Part shown: positions 55,986-64,000 of the stretch, piece by piece
Layout of the letters: each line of letters begins with the position of its first letter
Numbering within the stretch: the stretch's first letter is position 1
Origin: Branchiostoma floridae
Taxonomy: Eukaryota; Chordata; Leptocardii; Amphioxiformes; Branchiostomatidae
DNA length: 64,000 bases
Direction: 5' to 3'
Assembly (NCBI RefSeq): GCF_000003815.2
Contig: NC_049997.1
Coordinates: 3,051,735-3,115,734 of the forward strand
Notes under the pieces: model-generated
What the model saw: the letters and a program-made list of their open reading frames with translations, nothing else
What the model was told of the DNA's origin: nothing
Databases searched by the model: none
Made by a program: the position numbers and the translations under genes

Positions 55986-56604
55986 TGGCTACAAGTTCTT
56001 GTCCCAGCATGGCGGGCCCTTCATGTCCGACCGCCCGGAGGATCCTGGGGGACACCAGAAGGATGACGTCATTTTCAGACGACGTTTAGGGTTGACCAAG
56101 GAGGCTTTATCAGCTAAAACCTCCAGGGTTGACCGATATTTTGTTTAGCTAAAATGACTTTAACTCGTGCGCTTCAAGTTTCTTTTCTATTTGATTGTTG
56201 AAGATGTTGTGTTTTTTTTGCCTACGTCGGGTAACGTTAACTTTGAGTTTGAAAGAGTTGTTTTAGAAATTTTGATCTAGAAGTAGAAATTGACGTCGGT
56301 TGACGACAACAAGTCAAAATATCAGAAAGAAAGAGAAAAAAATTCTAGAAAAAAAAGGAGGAAAGCAAATTTAGAATCTTTGTGTGTTTGTATTCTACGC
56401 TACTGTTTATCTTGGGAAGTCTTTCAATTCACAGACAATTGAGGACAATGGTCGTGTGTCCAAACAAAGCGATTGTATCATGCGAACAACTTCAAGGTGG
56501 CAAACTTCAGCACTTCTTGAAAGGAAGGGTACAAACACAGAACACGCACAAGCTGTAATAGGCCCTCACGTTTACATCACAACACCTCTGGACAACAGAT
56601 CTAG

Positions 56605-56715
56605 GAGCTCCGAACCTTTTATGTGCAGATACCGTGACGTGTTGTAGAGGGGGAGGGGCCGCGGGACGACTTCAAGATGAGAGAAGTCTTCATGCGAGAA
56701 ATTGCCACAACAACT
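56605..56715 (+). promoter_or_regulatory. Conserved MRF upstream module U2, copy b
   Basis: AACCTTTTATGTGCAG, then ACCGTGACGTGTT, then TTCATGCGAGAAATT. It matches copy a at 47845-47945. The CATGTG E-box of copy a reads TATGTG here, so the E-box is lost while the TGACGT core is kept. About 860 bp upstream of the start codon. Confidence 0.68.
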
Positions 56716-57127
56716 TTTCTTGTACTTTGGAGTGCCTTCGAAATACAAAATTGTATTCAATGCAGTAATAATGATATTATTGCAACTTCTATTGCAAGTG
56801 ACAAAAAGGACATACAAACAATAGTAACAGCATAGTGAGCGACTACTCTATTAAAAGGCCGACTCTAGAAATGTATTGGGTTTGACCTATTTTTCTGAGA
56901 CGGTGGAAGAGTTAGACGATGGATCACCACTTTCCTGTAATGTGTGGGTTTTGAGATGCTAAAAGGAGAGAAGTTTTCTTTTTATCTGCTGGCCTGTCAA
57001 GAAGGAATATCAACATGTGTCAGCACACAAAAGTTCTGTTACATTAGCGAACATCTTCCATGTGCAGATGGTTCTAAGCAGACACAAGTGACGCATCTTG
57101 ACTTCCAGCCGAGTTGTGACCTGTCGT

Positions 57128-57322
57128 GCCACCCAAGTCGGCCCGGCTCGCAGCACCGATTCTCCTCGGTAGGGGTAACGAGGTCCAACCGAGAAAACTC
57201 ACATCCCGAGCAGGTTCCCAGAGGGGGCACCGTGTTTCCAAATCGGGAGTATGAATATTCATAGGTCACCAGAGTGGGAGGGGCCGGTGGACTGCCCCCC
57301 TTTGGAGGAAAGCGGGTATATT
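57128..57322 (+). promoter_or_regulatory. Core promoter of MRF gene 2
   Basis: GCCACCCAAGTCGG (57128), TCCTCGG (57163), ACCGAGA (57188), ATGAATATTCAT (57251) and TATATT (57317-57322). Same order as gene 1, with 123 bases from first element to ATGAATATTCA (109 in gene 1) and 66 bases from there to TATA (60 in gene 1). Confidence 0.8.
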
Positions 57323-57471
57323 AGCGCTCGGCGGATCCTCTAACAACATACATGTGCCCTTGTTCGAGCGGAGAGTGTCAGTGTTCATCACTTGCTCTCT
57401 GACACTTCAAAATATCACTCCCATCACAGTTTTAGTTGGAGTAGGGGTGACTTAAGAGACACCAGACCAGG

Positions 57472-60400
57472 ATGGAGTTTGTGGAACTGAGCAGCTGTAG
57501 GTTCGACGCGACGCCGACCTTCTGCGATCGTCCAGCCGCCCCCAACGCCACGGTCCTACCGGGCGAACACTTCCCCGTACCGAACGGCTCTTACGAGTCG
57601 GACCATGGGGACGGTCACGTCCTGGCCCCGGGCCCGTCCTTCCACGGCCCCGGCCGCTGTCTGCTCTGGGCCTGCAAGGCGTGCAAGAAGAAGACGGTCC
57701 CGATCGACAGGAGAAAGGCCGCCACCATGAGAGAGAGGCGTCGTCTGGTCAAAGTCAACGAGGCCTTCGACATACTGAAGAAGAAGTCATGTGCCAACCC
57801 GAATCAGAGGCTCCCCAAGGTGGAAATCCTCCGCAACGCCATCTCCTACATCGAGCAGCTCCACAAACTGCTACGGGACAGCAAGGAGAACTCGTCGGGA
57901 GAGGTCTCGGACAGCTCCGCTCCCAGCCCCGGGTCCTGCTCGGACGGAATGGTGAGTTGACTCCGCCCGTTACATGTTAGAACACGACCGGACAGGGACG
58001 GATCAGAAAACCGAGATCAAACGACAAGCGAGTCAAGTCGTTATCCCCCTTGTCAGGCCTGGCTTCCGTTGTGTATAATTAGTTAACAATCCTGACGATA
58101 AAGAAGCTTCCGAAACTTATATAATTGCACAGTGGGGAGTTTAAAGTACATCTAGATATTCATACAAATTAGTCAAAATTATAAGTTGTCGATTGTCTAG
58201 CGTTGCTGTAGAAATATTCACGTCTAGTTTATGGTTTTTCACTTCACTAGAAACATGAATAGTGTTCATATATGTACTGTACAGGGTTACTTACAGGGTT
58301 ACTGGTGTCTTTTTATGGCAGTGCGTAGGAGGAAAAGTTCCCATAGCCGTATTAACTTTTACTACATGAGAACCATATCCATGACGCAGACCGTCTGTAC
58401 GATATGACGTTAGCAGTCTTTATCTGGGTCTTACTATCGCTCCATCCTCCCAGCCTTGATCCATATTTACCCCGGCTGACTCGCCCGAAAATGGCGTTGA
58501 GATAGATCCCATATCTACTTCTGATAATGGCCTCCTAATGACGTGCTTCAGTCCGTGGGTAGTTGTGGGATTTCAGCTTCACAGAGAAACGTTCAACTAG
58601 TGATGTCCGCCGCTCTCATCTGGTCTTCATTACGCAAACCTACGTTGTGTTTCCAAGTGGGGTCAGCAGGCCCCATGCCCCTGGGCTATCAGCTCCCCTG
58701 CACCACTTTGGTTCAGTAACTTTTCAATCTGTACTGCAGATAAATTTAATTAGCAAGAAAAACAATGTTGTCCCATGGAAGTAGCACTCATTACCGGGGG
58801 TACTGCTGACAGAGTCGGCCGCAAATGGGAGAGTCGGGAGGGGAAAATATGATCCGTGTTAAGGGTGAGGTGTGGGGAAAAGTCGACTGTCTGACCTAGA
58901 CTGGGTGTAAACTGACACTACAAGTACCTTTTCTTCTGGCGATCCGAATACTGGCGTCCTTTTTTTTGGTGAGAAGCCAAAATAGAAACGTTTTTGTACT
59001 TAATCGCTTTTGACAATCGCTACACACATATACATGTATACACAGAGGTACTAGGCCACGTAAATTGAAATTGGAAAGATATGCATTGTACCTTTTGTTG
59101 TTTGATAAACAGTGATACTTTTAGTTTTAACATACTAAACCTTGCTTCAACAGGCTTACAGCTAGAACCCTCTAAATGTGTACATAAGAGTATTTGAGTG
59201 CAATGTCAATGGTTAGATAACGTTGTTTATTATTTCCTCTTCTTCCTTGCAGGCTGCCCACAGTCCCCACAGCTTCTGTACAGACACATCCGGGAACTCA
59301 TCCTGGGAACATGGTGACAGGCATCATGGGAACGGTAAGAGAACTTCCATCTTACCTTCCTAGGCTACAGAAACATGGACGTTCTTTTGACAGAATGACT
59401 CTTTCTGTTGTCTCAGTGAGAAGTTTGCCTTCGATTAAGCATTGTTCCGATACTTTGGACGTTATGATGCCACAAATTAGCCTACAATAGTTATAAACAA
59501 TTCCATTTTACTTTGTAGACACAAGCAACTGCTTATAAATGTTAAAACTGAAGAAACGACCCTGCAAAGCAAAGAACACAAAATATGGAACGTTATCCAC
59601 TGTATGAAACATACCTTGTATTGATGTAAACATAAGAACACACAGCGATCGCTTCACAAAAGAAAACATCGCTTCTTGCTTTAGCTGCCATAAAAGATGC
59701 ATTTATAGTTAATGAAGCTGTTTTAAAGACCATAACATTGCAAAGTGATTTGTAATTGAAAGTGATAGCGTAAGCAGGCACATGTACCCTGCGTGATGCC
59801 GCATATCAGGTTACAGTCTGTCTATAAATACATGGGCTATAGAATAACGCACTATTCAAAACGGAGTTATACAGGGCAGTAATACAGGATTTTATGAACT
59901 TGATTTTTGCTCAAGTCAAAGTTGTAGAATGGCAATATTGTAGTTCGTTAAGACTTAACCGAAGAATAAAGTGCTGGTTCTAACTGGAATAGATATTAAT
60001 GTTGGCATGATAATTGAAAGCTGAGACGGGGCATCATTTCCAGAATATTCCAGTCATAAATCATCGGTATATATATATATAGATGTCGATGAATGGAAAT
60101 TGTCCATAGTTTTGTGTCTTGTGAGAAATGTTTTCGGACACACGTTTTGGCTCTGTGGCATACTACAGTTATGAGTAACAATTGGCAAACAGTTACTCAT
60201 TTTCTTTGCTTTATTTTTATATCCCATGCACCCAATGTATTGTAGCAATCCTCTTGACCAAAACAGGACCCAAACGGACTCAAATATGCATGCTCCATTC
60301 AGAAATTTATTTTGAATTACTTAAATGGCTCTTTTTGTACCGATCAATCCTCTGTTATCGACAATGGCAATCGTATATTGTTTTAATTTAATAATGTAAT

Positions 60401-60812
60401 AAATTGATCATAGATACTTAAACGTAAGTCCTTAACAAATTATTAATTATCGTTTATTGACGGAACGTCCGATTCTGTACCAGAAAGCGCAAAAAAAAGT
60501 TCTAAACTTTTTGAACTGTTAGTGCAAAAGTGTATCGACATAATTCATTGCACTACAAATTAATTTCTTTATTTTGCACTTCATGTTTGATCCACAAACT
60601 GCGAATGACTTTAGCTAAGAAAAGACTGTTTTTTGTGTGTTGTTGCTATTGTGGTTTGTGCCTGACCATAGTTTTCCTGTTCTCTCCTAGGCCACGAGAA
60701 CCAGTCATGCGGTAACAACGTGTCGAGTCTAGACTGTTTGTCTCTCATCGTACAGAGCATTTCTACTATTGAAGGCGAGGAGAACAACAACGCGAGCAAC
60801 CCGCCAAGATGA
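57472..60812 (+). CDS. MRF: Myogenic regulatory factor (MyoD family bHLH), gene 2
   Basis: Tandem paralog of MRF gene 1, 227 aa, three exons: 57472-57951, 59253-59334, 60691-60812, with the same intron phases. The N-terminus [13 protein letters not shown] leads to the His/Cys motif [17 protein letters not shown] (about 59-74). The bHLH (about 78-132) has [20 protein letters not shown] and helix 2 [18 protein letters not shown], closer to vertebrate MyoD ([16 protein letters not shown]) than gene 1 is. The myogenic Ala-Thr and junction lysine are present. The C-terminus from exons 2-3 ([13 protein letters not shown]) aligns with gene 1 ([13 protein letters not shown]). AATAAA at 61092-61097 is the probable poly(A) signal. 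The amphioxus MRF number is not assigned. Confidence 0.96.
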
Positions 60813-62370
60813 GAGACCCGCGCCAAAACAGGGGACTGCCATTCATTTTTAACAAAGGAGGCATCGGGGACCATGTGTACATTTCCAATGAACTTATATG
60901 GACTTGAGAGAGAAGTAATTATTGTGAGGAAAAGTCGTTGTGTTGTTGTTGGTCTTGTTGTCGTATTCTTCTTGTGAAGTCTCGCGAGAGATGAAGTGTC
61001 CACGAGATTTTCTGAACGACTGAATGTATATCTATTTGTACATATGCTGTATATACTTGACTTCCAAGCTACGCCGTGTTCTCGTGCTAGAAATAAATAT
61101 TTACATGTTGTGTGTTTTCTTACAAACCTGTGTATGCTGCATTTATTTCTTGAAGCACACACACTTCGGTTAGATACAACGTTTTCATAGTCAATAGTCT
61201 AATACCAAAAACGCCTAAAACCATTCAATATTGATTGTTAATCATTAGTTCATTGTATTATATACTATTAGTTATTTCTTTTGGAATATTCTATCAAGAA
61301 CAGTAGACATTTTTTGGCAAATGTACTAAATTTCAACATGTAGTAATTCTCCAGGAAGTGAAGAGTGTAAACAAAATTCAGGTTAATCAACTGACTCACT
61401 CACAAGGGCTCAAAATGAAATATTAGTGCCTCAGTCCAAGATAGCAGCCACCTCCCTACAACTTTAACTTACGTTCATTTTGTAATTCATCGACAGGATT
61501 GCTGTTATTATCTATAAGAGATGGACCACAGAGCCCTCTGTATGGTTCTTCTCAACAAGATGCACCAAATGTGACCTGACGTAGGCAGCCATGCCTCAGG
61601 CAGACGGCTGTGTATCCTAAACCCTCTAGATTCTTCTCTCCGTCTCCGGGCACTAAACCGTCTCTAAAGGTGGTCTCTCACTGCACTTGGGGCACCAGTG
61701 TGGCACTGCGGGGTTCATCCACTGCTGCATTGTTGTGTTATGTGCCGATTTAAAAAAAATTGTATATTGCGTAATACGTAAAAATTAGAAGACAACAAAA
61801 TACACAAAAAGCAATACAATTCACTCTTTATCTCTGTAATTCGTTGAGTAATCTTTCGAACCCCTCAGTGCCGCACCGGTGTCCCAAGTGCAGTGTGATA
61901 CCACCCTAAGTATCCCATCCATCACGCACATTCAGCCCAGATTAGCGCAGATTTGGCGGGAAGGAGAAGTGAGATAATTGCAGGTGTAATTGCCGTCCGC
62001 GCGGTTAGCTGTGACCTCTGACTCACCTCCCGGTAATGTGACCTTGCCTGTGGTAATCCAGCTCGAACGTTACGGAGCCTGGCAGGGAGACAAGACTGCG
62101 TCACAGGCGGAGACAAGGGCTGTCAGCACTGACTCAGCGGTGTGCAACTTCTGGGCCATTCTTGGTGGGAAAACTCAGCCATACAGAATATAGAAATGGG
62201 CTTTGTTTCTTACGTCTAACAGGCAAACCAGAACACACCAGTTTTGTAGAGAAAATAGGAGCTGCGTCAGAAGTTTGATCTACTCAAGGCGGGAAAGACC
62301 CCTGCTGTTTTCGATAGCACAAATGACATTATACAATGTCCTTGATAAAACGAAATATTCGGTTTTACAC

Positions 62371-62550
62371 CCAGGCTCTCTGGGGCCTTTTTTGGGGCTC
62401 ATAATACACTTTTGCTGGCCATTTCTATTTGTACTCGGTCGCTGATTGCTGGCCTTTTCTGACTGCCGGTAGGCCCCAAGTCCAAATAGAAATGACCAGC
62501 AAAAGGGTATTATGAGCCAAAAAAAAGGCCACAGAGAGCCTGCTATGGAT
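62371..62550. mobile_element. Foldback MITE, GGCCAGCAAAAGTG family (copy 5)
   Basis: Arms CCAGGCTCTCTGGGGCC ... CACTTTTGCTGGCCATTTC and the inverse GAAATGACCAGCAAAAGGG ... CACAGAGAGCCTGCTATGG. The arms are nearly perfect and the loop is about 40 bp. Confidence 0.87.
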
Positions 62551-62881
62551 GGTAGGGGACGTCCCGAACCGAAGCTAGGTACATGTACTCATATGTTGTA
62601 CTCATGTGTTGGTATCACATTAAAGTGCCCTTCTAAAAGGTCGATAACATTGTTCCAGCTATGGATTTGAACCACATTCTCTACCACAACACTACTCTAC
62701 CACTGGTATGTAGAATATATCAGAAGATTTACCTGTAGCTACTTTTACCGAATGATACATGTAGCGCTATATATCGCTATCTACTCAACAGGAAATGGTG
62801 TCAAGCACATGTCCTCACTCGCTGCTATTCATCGACGACTAAGTTACGTTACTGTGGAAACGTTTCATGAACAGTGGATAA

Positions 62882-63000
62882 GTGTGTGTGTGTGTGCGTG
62901 TGTGTATGTGCGTGCGTGCGTATGTGTGTGTGTGTGTGTGTGCATGTATGTGTGTGCGTGCGCGCGCGCGTGTGTGTACTTGTGTGTGTGCGTGTGTGCG
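62882..63000. repeat. GT microsatellite
   Basis: Interrupted (GT)n with GTGCGTGCGTGCG and a GCGCGCGCG stretch. Open frames on both strands here are artefacts. Confidence 0.97.
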
Positions 63001-63196
63001 GATTTATCAGTGTATAAATGGACACAGTCAAGGTTATCGTATAAATTATCCTCTTAAGAAATACGATATGGGCCCTATTTCATCCACACATCACGTGTGC
63101 GTGTTTCACCTGTGTGTTACTTTAAAGCCCTGTGTTCTAGTATAGAAGCTCCCGAGCCTCTTACAAAAGACCACCGGGTCACGTCCGACCCACGTC

Positions 63197-63240
63197 CGGG
63201 GACCAGACATGACGGCGGCCGGTACCGCTTTGAAATGGAG
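63197..63240 (+). promoter_or_regulatory. MRF upstream module U1, copy c
   Basis: GGGGACCAGACATGACGGCG, GCCGGTACCGC, TTTGAAATGGAG. It matches the core of U1 copies a and b (CAGACATGGCGGC..., TTTAACATGGAAA). No MRF exon follows within the window, which ends about 760 bases later; in the other two cases the gene starts 1.5-1.8 kb downstream. Confidence 0.5.
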
Positions 63241-64000
63241 CCGCGGTCCCAGGTCGGGAGTGTTCGCACTTGGCACAATCAGGCCACATTGGTCACGCAA
63301 CGCTGACGCCATCTCGCACCATCTTGCTCGAACTGAAAACCAAACTTTGAAGAATCGGTGAACAGAGGGGCCAATTAGTCTCTCCAGCAGGCTATTCGAG
63401 CTTGGAATTTGGAGGCTTCATTTTTTTTTCTAATGGCATATATATCAGTGTATTTCTTGGTCTATTGTACTCGTGTGCGAAGTCTACAAACGAGGCTAGA
63501 GACGAGTTAAAGCTTTTTTTTTAATGTACCGATACCAGTTAATCGCTCACCTTCTCAGCGAATATATCTATGTTGGCTGAAAATAAAAGTCTATCCAAAA
63601 GGCAGTTCACATCTATAGTAGCGCAAGGTAATATGAGCAAGGGACAAGTACCTTAGCCACCTAGCTGCCACTGGGGCTTGAGCCATGCAGACAGGTGGTA
63701 CAATTTGTAGGTCAAGTTCAAAAAGAAGTCATCTGCATGTATACTGTAATTCTTAGGCTTCAAAATGGACATTCTTTCTAGGTCCTTTTACACACCCTTA
63801 TCATTGGACAAAATCATCTGTTAATTTCTTCAACGTTACATCAAACAAACGGAGGAACGCAAGATATGACAAGCACTTTGGCCTGGTCACGCGATGGTCA
63901 GTACTGGGATGGGGCAGCGGGCATCCTCTTCCAATCAAAGTTTCATACCACACAGTAGGGACAAAGAACCGAACACCTATCCTTATATAGTCAACTTGGA
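63241..64000. other. Right edge, no gene seen
   Basis: AT-rich DNA. At 63883-63920, CACGCGATGG...CAGTACTGGGATGGG weakly resembles the 3' half of the 5S-derived SINE-like element at 32830. No exon is supported. Confidence 0.4.

Larger units (their letters stand above)
60813..63140. other. Downstream of MRF gene 2; no gene seen
   Basis: 3' UTR of MRF gene 2 to about 61115, then AT-rich DNA, a foldback MITE (62371-62550) and a GT microsatellite (62882-63000). No gene is supported. Confidence 0.55.

Noticed and set aside
62752-63145. Cys/Val-rich and Thr/His-rich open frames
   Set aside because: They are read through the GT microsatellite at 62882-63000.
63883-63930. Second 5S-derived SINE
   Set aside because: Only about 25 bases resemble the element at 32830; too weak to call.

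Overview
The window looks like cephalochordate (amphioxus, Branchiostoma) nuclear DNA. It has spliced genes with GT/AG introns, two adjacent myogenic regulatory factor (MRF) bHLH genes of the tandem amphioxus type, expanded vertebrate-like CYP2 and CYP3 cytochrome P450 genes, an intron-less LRR receptor family, and a dense load of MITEs, foldback elements, LINE tails and minisatellites. Two 100-base runs of N show a gapped draft assembly. Species level is inferred, not proven.

Layout. (1) 0.5-11.8 kb, minus strand: a CYP3-family P450 with 12 recognisable exons; the heme-binding last exon lies off the left edge. Its introns hold a tRNA-Val(CAC), a 2.4 kb foldback element with a 145-bp satellite core, a hAT-type MITE with an exact 8-bp target duplication, and other MITEs. 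(2) 12.2-36.6 kb: a large imperfect inverted segmental duplication. Arm A carries a CYP2-like gene (+) then an LRR transmembrane receptor (-). Arm B carries the mirror set, LRR receptor (+) then CYP2-like gene (-). Homology continues through intergenic DNA almost to the centre (about 23.3-24.7 kb), where a third remnant of CYP2 3' flank sits. A LINE fragment, an internally deleted mariner, a 5S-derived SINE-like insert and a 59-bp minisatellite differ between the arms.

(3) 38.0-40.5 kb, minus strand: a small unrecognised gene with one membrane segment and a charged helical segment, with tandem copies of part of exon 2 between exons 2 and 3. (4) 40.5-47 kb: gene-poor repeat DNA (foldback MITEs, tandem ~470-bp units, CA/GT microsatellites, a gap flanked by inverted repeats). 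(5) 47-61 kb: two plus-strand, three-exon MRF genes (223 and 227 aa) with shared upstream non-coding modules and matching core promoters. A further copy of one module at 63.2 kb suggests another MRF just beyond the right edge.

The P450 genes would be microsomal monooxygenases. The LRR proteins look like type I surface receptors with paired tyrosine motifs in the tail. The MRFs are muscle-determination transcription factors. No functional link between these three groups is visible. In both duplicated pairs the protein differences cluster where ligand or substrate contact is expected.
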